From NCBI RefSeq assembly GCF_006864535.1, contig NZ_QHLL01000009.1, positions 1 to 64,000 of the forward strand: DNA of 64,000 bases, given 5' to 3'. The stretch comes from Campylobacter sp. MIT 12-8780 (GTDB lineage: Bacteria; Campylobacterota; Campylobacteria; Campylobacterales; Campylobacteraceae). Within the stretch, counting starts at the first letter, position 1, and each line of letters opens with the position of its first letter. Positions 38,297-46,382 of this stretch are shown here, in pieces. The notes beneath the pieces were generated by a model. That model saw only the letters and a list, made by a program, of their open reading frames with translations, did no database searches and was not told the DNA's origin. Both the position numbers and the translations under genes were made by a program.

Positions 38297-38827
38297 TTAT
38301 CTTGAATTCAGCCTTTTGTAACTATCACATCCTAGTTGTTCGCCCAAATCACAAGCTTTGCCATAATACTCTTTTGCTTTTGCCTTGTTTTGTTTGACAC
38401 CATCTCCATTTTCATAAAGAGCCCCTAGGATGACACAACCGACAGCGTCATTCAAATCACATCCTTTTTGAGCAAAAGCAAATGATTTTTTAAAGTCCTG
38501 TTTTACACCTTCCCCTAAACCATACAATCTTGCAATTTTTCCACAACCAAAACCATGTCCCAAATCACATCCTTTTTGAAAAAAAGAAGCTGCCTCGCGA
38601 TATTCGTTATTGTTAGAGTATGCCGCCCCCACAACCGAGCAAGCGTAGCCTCTAACCTCTTTACTTAAACTCTTATCATTGCACCTTGGTTCAAAATGTG
38701 ATATGAGCCTTTTGCAAGCTTGTTTATCTTTATTTTCACATTGCATGAATTCATCCTTACTATCATAAGCCCAAAGCAAATTTATCCCACAAAGTAAAAA
38801 TAAAATAAATACAAATTTTTTCATCAT
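38297..38827 (-). CDS. Secreted cysteine-rich Sel1-repeat protein (small paralog 3)
   Basis: A 176-residue protein beginning MMKKFVFILFLLCGINLLWA. The N-terminal Cys domain is four or five residues shorter than in its paralogs (DEFMQCENKDKQAC), followed by CNDKSLSKEVRGYACSVVG, identical to the gene at 35675. It has three repeats with Cys-X7-Cys (CDLGHGFGC, CDLNDAVGC, CDLGEQLGC). The start overlaps the upstream gene by four bases, so the secreted proteins are translated downstream of a cytoplasmic one. Blocks of identity among the three small paralogs suggest recent duplication or gene conversion. Confidence 0.85.
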   Translation of the reverse strand: MMKKFVFILFLLCGINLLWAYDSKDEFMQCENKDKQACKRLISHFEPRCNDKSLSKEVRGYACSVVGAAYSNNNEYREAASFFQKGCDLGHGFGCGKIARLYGLGEGVKQDFKKSFAFAQKGCDLNDAVGCVILGALYENGDGVKQNKAKAKEYYGKACDLGEQLGCDSYKRLNSR

Positions 38828-39417
38828 TCCTCCTCCTCATCTTGCCAATTTTTTTTGCCTAAGATTCGGGCTATTTTTTGGCGGCACGCTTTTGCTTTTT
38901 CTTCATTTGAATTTATGCCTTGTGTTGCATAAAAAATACCTTTTTTATAGATAGTCATTAATTGTTTTAAAGCTAGGATATGATCTTGTTCTCCTGCCTT
39001 TTCAAAATACTTCACAGCCAAAGGATAATTTTGCTCTATGCCATAAAAATACCAGCCATCATAGTTATTAAAATAAACCTTTCCCAAAAAATACCAAGCC
39101 TCGCCATAATTGTTAAGATTAGCAACCTTTTCCATCAATTCTAAAGCCTGCTTAAAATCTGCCTCCTTGCCGTTATCTTGTTTTTCTTGTTCTTGCTTAA
39201 ACTTTTCTTTAGCTTCCAAATAAAGCTCGTGTGCTTTTTTAAGCTCCTTGGCTCGTTGAGCATATTTTTGTGCTTCTTTTTGATTGGCGGCAATTGTATA
39301 GTTATCATAATATATACCCTTGCTGTAGATGATAACTAAGGCTTCGCACATAACAATGCTACCTTGTTTTGCTTCTTGCTTGAGAAAATCAAGCAATGTA
39401 TTGTTGATATGATCCAT
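38824..39417 (-). CDS. Cytoplasmic Sel1/TPR-like protein heading the Sel1 operon
   Basis: A 197-residue protein without signal peptide and with only two cysteines (residues about 24 and 179), unlike the other four in the operon. A helical Lys/Glu-rich centre (about 60-85) separates two Sel1-like parts (EAWYFLGKVYF with NYPLAVKYFEKAGEQDHI). The end is acidic (DEEEE). AAGGAG precedes the ATG. It is the first gene after the G12 promoter. It might serve as a cytoplasmic partner of the secreted paralogs, but the sequence does not prove that. Confidence 0.75.
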   Translation of the reverse strand: MDHINNTLLDFLKQEAKQGSIVMCEALVIIYSKGIYYDNYTIAANQKEAQKYAQRAKELKKAHELYLEAKEKFKQEQEKQDNGKEADFKQALELMEKVANLNNYGEAWYFLGKVYFNNYDGWYFYGIEQNYPLAVKYFEKAGEQDHILALKQLMTIYKKGIFYATQGINSNEEKAKACRQKIARILGKKNWQDEEEE

Positions 39418-39450
39418 TCTTGCTCCTTAATTTGTATAAAATTCAAATAT

Positions 39451-39495
39451 TCGCAAAATTGTAGCCCCCCCCCCCCTTAAGAAATGCTTAAATTT
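39451..39495 (-). promoter_or_regulatory. Phase-variable G12 promoter of the Sel1 operon
   Basis: On the minus strand AAATTTAAGCATTT (39495-39482) is followed by CTTAA, twelve G (39476-39465), C, and TACAAT (39463-39458) as -10 box. The start would fall near 39451, 34 bases before the first ATG. The G tract fills the spacer upstream of the -10, the position in which slippage changes transcription in other bacteria (for example Neisseria porA). The upstream word and part of the 5'UTR recur before the autotransporter. Confidence 0.65.
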
Positions 39496-39621
39496 TTTAT
39501 CTTTTTTGAAATTCATTTTAAAAATAAAATAAAGGCAAATTTTTCACTACTTTATATTTGCGCTTTAATAATCCCACGCAGGATTAAATTTTGTCAAAAA
39601 GGGCGAAAATTAAGAAAAAAT

Positions 39622-39630
39622 TGCTATAAT
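39622..39630 (+). promoter_or_regulatory. rrf2-flhA extended -10 promoter
   Basis: TGC-TATAAT (39622-39630), a perfect extended -10. Start near 39637 gives a leader of about 27 bases with AAAGGAAA before the ATG at 39664. Confidence 0.65.
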
Positions 39631-39663
39631 AGAGCCATTTTATTTTATTTTTAAAGGAAACTT

Positions 39664-40065
39664 ATGCTTTTTACTAGGGCTAGTGAGTATGCTTTACTTG
39701 CTTTGATTTATATCTGTGATAAAGATAAACCCCAAGATGTTGAGACTATGGCTTTTGAGCTTGATATTTCAAGAAGCTTTTTGGCTAAGATTTTACAAGG
39801 ACTTGCAAAAGACGGCTTGCTTCACTCTTATAAGGGCGCAAAGGGCGGTTTTACTTTGGTAAAAAAGCCTGAGGAATACACGCTTAAAGAGATAGTTGAT
39901 AGCGCAGAGAAAAAACAAGTCAGCGTTTTTGAATGCTCTCAAGGCGTATGCCCTACCCAAAAAGGCGATAAATGCTATATGCTTCCGGTTTTAAAAGACT
40001 TGCAAGAGAAGATGAATGAGCATTTAAATTCAGTAAGCCTAGCTGATATCATCAAAAAGTCATAA
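39664..40065 (+). CDS. Rrf2-family Fe-S transcription regulator
   Basis: A 133-residue Rrf2 protein. Winged helix-turn-helix: YALLALIYICDKDKPQDVETMAFELDIS, then RSFLAKILQGLAKDGLL and wing KGAKGGFTL. Three cysteines at 91, 96 and 104 (Cys-X4-Cys-X7-Cys) lie where IscR and NsrR bind an Fe-S cluster, with slightly different spacing. It likely senses iron-sulfur status, NO or oxygen. The stop directly abuts the flhA ATG. Targets are not visible; its own promoter and iscS are candidates. Confidence 0.85.
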   Translation: MLFTRASEYALLALIYICDKDKPQDVETMAFELDISRSFLAKILQGLAKDGLLHSYKGAKGGFTLVKKPEEYTLKEIVDSAEKKQVSVFECSQGVCPTQKGDKCYMLPVLKDLQEKMNEHLNSVSLADIIKKS

Positions 40066-42216
40066 ATGGCAAAAAGAAAAATCATCGATCTTGTTGTCCC
40101 TTACTTAGGACCTTTAATAGCACCTGTTGTCAAAGCAAAGTCTTTGACGATAGTTGGTTTTATCGTTTGTATATTAGCCATTATCATTGTGCCTTTGCCA
40201 GCTCCTGTGCTGGATTTTTTTTTGGCGCTTAGCATTGCTATTTCAGTTTTAATCATACTCATTTCTATCTATATAGCAAAGCCCACTGATTTAACGACTT
40301 TTCCAACGCTTATCCTTATCATCACACTTTTTCGTTTGGCTTTAAATATCGCCACAACGCGTATGATTTTAAGTGAGGGACAAAATGGGCCAGCCCAAGT
40401 AAGTGAGATTATCGCGTCTTTTGGCGAATTCGTGGTTGGGGGAAATTATGTTATCGGTATTATCGTTTTTACTATCTTAGTTTTGATTAATTTTATGGTT
40501 GTTACTAAGGGTAGCACGAGAGTTTCTGAGGTGCAAGCGCGTTTTACGCTTGATGCGATGCCCGGAAAGCAAATGGCAATTGATGCGGATTTAAATGCAG
40601 GACTCATTGATGAGCAAACCGCAAGAACAAGAAGACAAGAGATCATTTCAGAAGCGAATTTTTACGGAGCTATGGATGGTTCGAGCAAATTCATCAAAGG
40701 CGATGCAGTTGCTGGGATCATCATCACTATAGTCAATCTCATAGGTGGCTTTTTAATCGGCTATTTTCAACACGATATGCCTTTGGCTGATTGTGCGGCG
40801 ACTTATACTATACTTACTATAGGTGATGGGCTAGTCTCTCAAATTCCTGGACTCATCACTTCAACAGCTACAGCTATCATCATCACACGCGCAAGTAAAG
40901 ATGAAGATAATTTTGCAGAGGGCTCTTTAAATCAGCTCTTAAGCGAATACAGAACGCTTTTGATAGTAGGCTTTATCCTTTTTATCTTTGCTTTGGTGCC
41001 GGGTTTGCCAACTTTATCTTTGGGCTTTATGGCTTTGGTATTTTTAGCGCTTGGCTATTTGACAAAGCAAGTCAAAGAAGGAAAAATTCAAGTCGTAGAT
41101 ACGAAAAAAGTTAAAGCTGAAGAGAAAGCAAAAGCTGCTGCTCCTGTGAAAAAAAGCGAGGAAGAGATCGTCAAAGAAGAAGAACACCGCATAGGCGATA
41201 TACTCAAGCTTGAAATTTTAGAGCTTGAGCTTGGATATGGGCTTATCCGCCTTGCAGAAAGCGAGCTTACTGAACGAATTCGTTCTATGCGTCGCTCAAT
41301 CGCTCAAACTTTGGGCTTTTTAATGCCAAAAATTCGCATTCGTGATAATCTTGCTTTAAAGCCAAATGAATATAATTTTAAGCTTAAAGGTGTGGTGATT
41401 GCTAGTGCTGAAGTGTATCCTGATAAATACTTAGCTATGGATAGTGGCTTTATCACTGAAGAGGTTGAAGGAATTGCGACTAAAGAGCCAGCTTTTAACT
41501 CGGATGCGCTTTGGATAGATGCGAGCTTAAAAGATGAAGCAACGCTAAATGGTTACATCGTCATCGATCCAGCAAGCGTGATTTCAACGCATATGAGTGA
41601 GCTTATTAAAGCACATGCGAGCGAACTGCTTACGCGTCAAGAAGTGCAAGGACTTATTGATAAAATGCAAAAAGATTATCCTGTCATCGTTGAGGATTGT
41701 TTGAAAGTCGCAAGCGTGGGTATGATACAAAAAGTGCTTAAAGACTTGTTGCGTTATCAAATTCCTATCAAAGACTTGCTGACTATTTTCGAGGCTTTAA
41801 CTGATATTGCTGAGGTAAGCAAAAGCTTTGATCTTATCATCGAGCATGTGCGCGCTTCTTTAGCAAGGGTAATTACAAATATGTATTTAGATGAAAAAGG
41901 CGTTTTAAGCATTTATATGCTTGATTCTGCAAGTTCAGCAAAGCTTATAGAAAGCTTGCAGTTTAAAGATGGTACTTATCATTTGATGATTAATGTTGCC
42001 CAAACTGGAGCATTAATCGACGCGTTAAGAAAAGAAGTCGAGCAAAGTGCAAAAACAAGAGTTAAGCCTTTTGTGCTTTGTGTTGAGCCTCAACTAAGAA
42101 AAGATATAGCTAAGCTTTGTAAGGATATGAATATCAATGTCGTTGTCTTAAGCTTTGGTGAAATTGCTGAAAATACAAATTTTGAAACCGAAGGCGTTAT
42201 CAAGGTAGAATTATAG
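40066..42216 (+). CDS. flhA: Flagellar export gate protein FlhA
   Basis: A 716-residue core component of the flagellar type III export gate. The N-terminal membrane half has about eight spans, with the FHIPEP signature region (TLDAMPGKQMAIDADLNAGL). A linker (about 330-370, Lys/Ala/Glu-rich) leads to the cytoplasmic FlhA-C domain that binds chaperone-substrate complexes (PKIRIRDNLALKPNEY, PVIVEDCLKVASVG). The ATG follows the rrf2 TAA without a gap and without its own strong binding site, so translation probably depends on reinitiation. In C. jejuni FlhA is needed to activate FlgSR. Confidence 0.97.
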   Translation: MAKRKIIDLVVPYLGPLIAPVVKAKSLTIVGFIVCILAIIIVPLPAPVLDFFLALSIAISVLIILISIYIAKPTDLTTFPTLILIITLFRLALNIATTRMILSEGQNGPAQVSEIIASFGEFVVGGNYVIGIIVFTILVLINFMVVTKGSTRVSEVQARFTLDAMPGKQMAIDADLNAGLIDEQTARTRRQEIISEANFYGAMDGSSKFIKGDAVAGIIITIVNLIGGFLIGYFQHDMPLADCAATYTILTIGDGLVSQIPGLITSTATAIIITRASKDEDNFAEGSLNQLLSEYRTLLIVGFILFIFALVPGLPTLSLGFMALVFLALGYLTKQVKEGKIQVVDTKKVKAEEKAKAAAPVKKSEEEIVKEEEHRIGDILKLEILELELGYGLIRLAESELTERIRSMRRSIAQTLGFLMPKIRIRDNLALKPNEYNFKLKGVVIASAEVYPDKYLAMDSGFITEEVEGIATKEPAFNSDALWIDASLKDEATLNGYIVIDPASVISTHMSELIKAHASELLTRQEVQGLIDKMQKDYPVIVEDCLKVASVGMIQKVLKDLLRYQIPIKDLLTIFEALTDIAEVSKSFDLIIEHVRASLARVITNMYLDEKGVLSIYMLDSASSAKLIESLQFKDGTYHLMINVAQTGALIDALRKEVEQSAKTRVKPFVLCVEPQLRKDIAKLCKDMNINVVVLSFGEIAENTNFETEGVIKVEL

Positions 42217-42224
42217 GAGAAATA

Positions 42225-43256
42225 ATGAGATTATACCATCTTTCACATACGGATTTAGACGGCTATGCATGCCAGTTTGTTACTCATTTTTATTTTAAGG
42301 ATTGTGTGTTTTATAATTCAAATTATGGCAAGGAGATCAGTGATAATTTTTATGCGATTTTAAGTGAGATTAATGCAAGCTTAGAGCAAGATAGCAACGC
42401 AAAAAGTATGGTTTTAATCAGTGATTTGAATTTAACTCTAGCACAATGTGAAGAATTTCAAGACGCCTTGAAAGACAAAAATGCAAAGCTTATTTTGCTT
42501 GATCATCATCAAAGTGGACTTGAGTGTATGAAAGAATTTGCTTGGTATGTGATGGATGAAAAGAGAAGTGCAAGTCAGATTGTGTATGATTTTTTTACCC
42601 GAATTTGCATGCCAAATGAGTCTTTAAAACGTTTTGTGAGCGTGGTTAATGCCATAGATATTTGGCTTAAAGATGAAAAAGACTTTGAGCTTGGCAAGGT
42701 GTTTTTAAGTATGATTGCTACAGCTAAGGAGCTAAACCGCGTTATGTTTAGGGAGCAAAACACCGAATATATGTTTTTTTTGCTGAGTAAAGCCAAAACT
42801 TTTATCGATAAAGATCAAGCTCATATCGCCCTTGAAGACGCTCTTCACTTTCTTAAAAAGGAGTATTTTAGAAAAGATAAAAATGATACTTTAATCAATC
42901 TTATTTGTGCTTTTGTTGTCGAACTTTTAAGCAAGAAAAAGGAAGAATTTTGCATTTATTATGAAAATCACAAGGGCATACTTACTTCAAATATAGGCAA
43001 TACCTCAGTTATAGGCAATGATTTTTTGGTAAAAAATCCAGATTTTGACTTTTTTATCGATGTAAGTTCTAAAAAAACTTTGAGTTTTAGGGCAAATGGC
43101 AAGGTTGATGTAAGCATAATGGCAAAAAAACTTGTTGGCGGAGGAGGGCATAAAAACGCAAGTGGAGGGCTTTTTGCAGCTTTTAAAGAGAGTGTAAATT
43201 ATGCGTTGATTAAGGCTCAAATTCAAGATTTAATCATCTCAAAAACTCAAATTTAA
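42225..43256 (+). CDS. DHH/DHHA1 family phosphoesterase
   Basis: A 343-residue protein. N-terminal DHH domain: HLSHTDLDGYACQ (metal ligands His8/Asp10/Asp12 area), SDLNLTL, and LLDHHQSG (the DHH motif). The C-terminal DHHA1-type glycine-rich motif is GGGGHKNASGG (about 304-314). Relatives include nanoRNase/pAp phosphatase and oligoribonuclease-type enzymes; the exact substrate cannot be set here. Eight bases after flhA with GGAG, so in the same transcript. I recall a counterpart beside flhA in C. jejuni (Cj0881c). Confidence 0.8.
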   Translation: MRLYHLSHTDLDGYACQFVTHFYFKDCVFYNSNYGKEISDNFYAILSEINASLEQDSNAKSMVLISDLNLTLAQCEEFQDALKDKNAKLILLDHHQSGLECMKEFAWYVMDEKRSASQIVYDFFTRICMPNESLKRFVSVVNAIDIWLKDEKDFELGKVFLSMIATAKELNRVMFREQNTEYMFFLLSKAKTFIDKDQAHIALEDALHFLKKEYFRKDKNDTLINLICAFVVELLSKKKEEFCIYYENHKGILTSNIGNTSVIGNDFLVKNPDFDFFIDVSSKKTLSFRANGKVDVSIMAKKLVGGGGHKNASGGLFAAFKESVNYALIKAQIQDLIISKTQI

Positions 43257-43265
43257 GGAAAAATA

Positions 43266-43487
43266 ATGAAACAAGAAGAAATTGAAGCGTTGCAATATGA
43301 GCTTAATGTAGTCTTAGAAGCTTTGCTTATAACAGCTGGAGTAAAAAGAAGTAAGCTTGATGAAGCTGTGCAAAATTACATAGAATGCATTGACAAAATC
43401 GAAGAAGATGATGATAAAGAAGGGGTTGATGAAGTTTTAGAAGCGATAGAATACCTCAAAACTCATCACCAAGAGCTTTTTAACTAA
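43266..43487 (+). CDS. Small acidic protein of unknown function
   Basis: A 73-residue, acidic, all-helical protein (KQEEIEALQYELNVVLEALL, then CIDKIEEDDDKEGVDEVLEAI). It has no signal or span. One cysteine. AAGGAA precedes the ATG nine bases after the DHH gene, so it is in the rrf2-flhA-DHH transcript. I recognise no family. Its stop overlaps the stop of a convergent 43-codon frame. Confidence 0.7.
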   Translation: MKQEEIEALQYELNVVLEALLITAGVKRSKLDEAVQNYIECIDKIEEDDDKEGVDEVLEAIEYLKTHHQELFN

Positions 43488-43615
43488 GATTTTTTAAAGA
43501 AAAATTTTTTTATTTTAAGCCAAAGCTCTGTCAAACTTAGCTTTTTTACCTGTCCCAAAGAGCTAAAAACACAAGAGTCAAGGTCTTTTTTTTCTTGAAC
43601 ACTTAAATTTTTCAT
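43484..43615 (-). CDS. Candidate 43-residue small protein
   Basis: A minus-strand frame with ATG at 43615, AAAAGG eight bases upstream and TAG at 43484. It starts MKNLSVQEKKDLDSCVFSS and ends in a basic amphipathic tail (LKIKKFFFKKS). One cysteine. It fills a 390-base gap between convergent and divergent neighbours and overlaps the upstream gene's stop by four bases. Support is the binding site, the position and the gene-like composition; no homolog is known to me. Confidence 0.4.
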   Translation of the reverse strand: MKNLSVQEKKDLDSCVFSSLGQVKKLSLTELWLKIKKFFFKKS

Positions 43616-43795
43616 ATCCAAACCTTTTCAAAATATATTGCATAGGCAAAATTATATCATAAAACTTTTTATTTGTATCCAAAAATAATGATAAATCTTA
43701 CTTTCTATTATATATTAGTCTATATTGCTAATATATATTTAGTTATATAGACTAAAGTTTATTAAATAATTTTTTTTAATTTTTTGTAAAAAATA

Positions 43796-43826
43796 CTTGA
43801 CATTAATACACTCAATGTTGTATAAT
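43796..43826 (+). promoter_or_regulatory. grpE-dnaK promoter with HAIR-like HspR operator
   Basis: TTGACA (43797-43802), an 18-base spacer and TATAAT (43821-43826): full consensus, unusual for Campylobacter. Inside it, CTTGACA-N7-ACTCAAT (43796-43816) matches the HAIR operator CTTGAGT-N7-ACTCAAG at 11 of 14 positions with exact spacing. HspR bound there would block polymerase. No CIRCE element (the HrcA site) is seen. Confidence 0.7.
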
Positions 43827-43880
43827 ACCTTTAAATTTAAAACTAAATATCGCCTAAACAAGCGGTAAAAAGGAGGCGTA

Positions 43881-44405
43881 GTGAAAGAACAAGAACACTT
43901 AGATCAAGAACAAAATCTTGAAACTTCAAACGAGGCTGAGAATTTAGCTAGCGATGAGCAAAACGAACTTGAAAGCTTAAAGGCTGAAAATGCTGAGTTA
44001 AAAGATAGGTATTTAAGAGCTAATGCTGAATTTGAAAATATCAAAAAAAGAATGGAAAAAGAAAAAGCTTCAGCTCTAGCTTATGCAAATGAAGGCTTTG
44101 CAAAGGATTTACTTGATGTGATCGATGCCTTAGAAGCAGCAAGTAGCGTTGAGGCCAAAGATGAAGTGAGTGAGAAAATCAAAGAAGGAGTGAAAAATAC
44201 TTTAGATTTATTTCTTAAAAAGCTTGAAAAGCACGGTATCAAGCAAATTGAAGCTCTAAGTGAGTTTGATCCAAATTTACATGAGGCTATGTTTCATCAA
44301 GAAAGTAGCGATCATAAAAGTGGAGCCATCATACAAGTGCTTCAAAAAGGCTATCAAATAGGCGATAGAATTGTCCGCCCAGCTAAAGTAAGTGTGGCAA
44401 AATAA
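43881..44405 (+). CDS. grpE: Nucleotide exchange factor GrpE
   Basis: A 174-residue DnaK co-chaperone releasing ADP. N-terminal acidic coiled coil ([29 protein letters not shown]) and C-terminal beta wing ([34 protein letters not shown]). The start is GTG at 43881, directly after AAAAAGGAGG. In C. jejuni hrcA precedes grpE (recalled as Cj0757-0759); here about 265 bases of non-coding DNA precede it instead. Confidence 0.96.
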   Translation: MKEQEHLDQEQNLETSNEAENLASDEQNELESLKAENAELKDRYLRANAEFENIKKRMEKEKASALAYANEGFAKDLLDVIDALEAASSVEAKDEVSEKIKEGVKNTLDLFLKKLEKHGIKQIEALSEFDPNLHEAMFHQESSDHKSGAIIQVLQKGYQIGDRIVRPAKVSVAK

Positions 44406-44408
44406 GGT

Positions 44409-44424
44409 GTATCTGTAAAGATAC
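44409..44424 (+). other. Hairpin between grpE and dnaK
   Basis: GTATCT-GTAA-AGATAC, six perfect pairs with a GNRA-like tetraloop (GTAA), three bases after the grpE stop. No T run follows, so it may protect or process the mRNA rather than terminate it. Confidence 0.35.
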
Positions 44425-44462
44425 GAGTTATGGATTTTAAAAATTTAAAAAAAGGATAAACA

Positions 44463-46331
44463 ATGGCAAAAGTTATAGGAATAGACTTAGGAACAACAAA
44501 TTCTTGTGTAGCTGTCTTTGAAAGAGGCGAAAGCAAGGTGATCCCAAACAAAGAAGGTAAAAACACAACCCCTTCAGTAGTAGCTTTTACTGATAAGGGC
44601 GAGGTTTTAGTAGGTGATAGTGCAAAGCGTCAAGCTGTAACAAACCCTGAAAAAACCATTTATTCTATAAAAAGGATTATGGGGCTTATGTTTAATGAGG
44701 ATAAGGCTAAGGAAGCTGAAAAACGCCTACCTTATCACATAGTCGATAGGAACGGAGCTTGTGCAGTTGAAATCGCTGGCAAGGTTTATACTCCTCAAGA
44801 AATTTCAGCTAAGGTTTTAATGAAGCTTAAAGAAGACGCTGAAGCTTTTTTGGGCGAACAAGTTGTTGATGCGGTAATCACCGTGCCAGCGTATTTTAAC
44901 GACGCTCAAAGAAAGGCGACAAAAGAAGCTGGAACCATAGCCGGACTTAATGTCTTAAGAATCATCAACGAGCCAACTTCGGCTGCGCTTGCGTATGGGC
45001 TTGATAAAAAAGAAAGCGAAAAGATAGTTGTCTATGATCTAGGTGGGGGAACCTTTGATGTTACCGTGCTTGAAACAGGTGATAATGTCGTAGAAGTACT
45101 TTCAACCGGAGGGGACGCTTTCTTAGGAGGCGATGATTTTGATAATAAGCTTATAGATTTTTTAGCAAGTGAGTTTAAAAACGAACAAGGTATAGACTTA
45201 AAAAATGATGTTATGGCTTTACAAAGACTTAAAGAAGCCGCTGAAACAGCCAAAAAAGAACTCAGCTCAGCCACTGAAACAGAGGTAAATTTACCTTTCA
45301 TCACAGCTGATGCAAGCGGTCCAAAACACCTTGTGAAAAAAATCACTCGTGCTAAATTTGAAAGCATGATAGAAAGCCTTGTGGGCGAGACTATCTCAAA
45401 GATTAACGAAGTCGTAAAAGATGCTGGCTTAAACAAAGATGAAGTCAAAGAAATCGTTATGGTAGGTGGTTCAACTCGTGTGCCTTTGGTGCAAGAAGAA
45501 GTGAAAAAAGCCTTTAATAAAGAGCTTAATAAAAGCGTAAATCCTGATGAGGTTGTAGCTATTGGTGCAGCTATTCAAGGTGCTGTGATAAAAGGTGATG
45601 TTAAAGATGTGCTTTTACTTGATGTAACTCCGCTATCTTTGGGTATTGAAACCTTAGGTGGAGTGATGACTAAGATCATAGAAAAAGGCACAACCATACC
45701 AACTAAAAAAGAACAAACCTTCTCAACAGCTGAAGACAATCAAAGTGCGGTTACTATCAATGTCTTACAAGGCGAGAGAGAATTTAGCCGCGATAATAAA
45801 TCCTTAGGAAATTTCAACCTTGAAGGCATTCCACCAGCTCCAAGAGGTATGCCACAAATTGAAGTAAGCTTTGATATAGACGCTAATGGTATTTTAACTG
45901 TTTCAGCAAAAGACAAGGCTACAGGCAAGGCTCAAGAGATCAAAATCACAGGCTCAAGTGGTTTAAGTGAAGAAGAGATCGAAAAAATGGTAAAAGACGC
46001 CGAGCTTCACAAAGAAGAGGATAAAAAACGCAAAGAAGCTGTAGAAGCTAGAAATCAAGCCGAAGCTTTAGTGCATCAAGTCGAAAAATCTCTAAGCGAA
46101 CTTGGCGAAAAGATAAGTGAAGAGGATAAAACAAATATCACTAAGGCTTTGGATGAGCTTAAAGAACTGCTTAAAAATGAAAATGCAAGCAAAGAAGAAA
46201 TAGAAGAAAAGGTTAAAAACCTAAGCGCTGTTTCTCACAAACTTGCTGAAAGTATGTATAAAAAAGATGATACTGCAGGCAATGACAAAAAGAAAAAAGA
46301 TGATGATGTTATTGATGCTGAAGTAGAATGA
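44463..46331 (+). CDS. dnaK: Chaperone DnaK (Hsp70)
   Basis: A 622-residue Hsp70. ATPase domain: [44 protein letters not shown]; linker [19 protein letters not shown]; substrate-binding domain and helical lid; C-terminal tail [10 protein letters not shown] close to the EEVD-like bacterial end. AAAGGATAAACA precedes the ATG. With GrpE and DnaJ (at 57.6 kb) it forms the main folding machine. Followed by a clear terminator. Confidence 0.98.
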   Translation: MAKVIGIDLGTTNSCVAVFERGESKVIPNKEGKNTTPSVVAFTDKGEVLVGDSAKRQAVTNPEKTIYSIKRIMGLMFNEDKAKEAEKRLPYHIVDRNGACAVEIAGKVYTPQEISAKVLMKLKEDAEAFLGEQVVDAVITVPAYFNDAQRKATKEAGTIAGLNVLRIINEPTSAALAYGLDKKESEKIVVYDLGGGTFDVTVLETGDNVVEVLSTGGDAFLGGDDFDNKLIDFLASEFKNEQGIDLKNDVMALQRLKEAAETAKKELSSATETEVNLPFITADASGPKHLVKKITRAKFESMIESLVGETISKINEVVKDAGLNKDEVKEIVMVGGSTRVPLVQEEVKKAFNKELNKSVNPDEVVAIGAAIQGAVIKGDVKDVLLLDVTPLSLGIETLGGVMTKIIEKGTTIPTKKEQTFSTAEDNQSAVTINVLQGEREFSRDNKSLGNFNLEGIPPAPRGMPQIEVSFDIDANGILTVSAKDKATGKAQEIKITGSSGLSEEEIEKMVKDAELHKEEDKKRKEAVEARNQAEALVHQVEKSLSELGEKISEEDKTNITKALDELKELLKNENASKEEIEEKVKNLSAVSHKLAESMYKKDDTAGNDKKKKDDDVIDAEVE

Positions 46332-46335
46332 TTTT

Positions 46336-46364
46336 AAAGAGTGAGGCTTTAAGCCTTGCTCTTT
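46336..46364 (+). terminator. dnaK terminator
   Basis: AAAGAGTGAGGC (46336-46347) pairs with GCCTTGCTCTTT (46353-46364): twelve pairs including two G-U, five-base loop TTTAA. It starts five bases after the dnaK stop. Confidence 0.7.
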
Positions 46365-46382
46365 AATTGCAAGAAAAATAAA

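Noticed and set aside
35675-38827. Calling the Sel1 proteins beta-lactamases, as older Hcp annotations do
   Set aside because: No SxxK or other beta-lactamase active-site motif is seen; the similarity is to the repeat scaffold only.
39484-39654. Plus-strand frame of 56 codons running from the C tract into the rrf2 promoter
   Set aside because: No binding site, it covers the rrf2 promoter and stops before its ATG, and the similar sequence near 54780 is not open, so it is chance.
43616-43880. A CIRCE element or a remnant of hrcA before grpE
   Set aside because: No TTAGCACTC-N9-GAGTGCTAA pattern and no HrcA-like coding frame; the only operator-like site is HAIR-type.
46356-46382. TTG start for the DNA glycosylase
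   Set aside because: It lies inside the dnaK terminator stem; the ATG at 46383 begins the conserved sequence.
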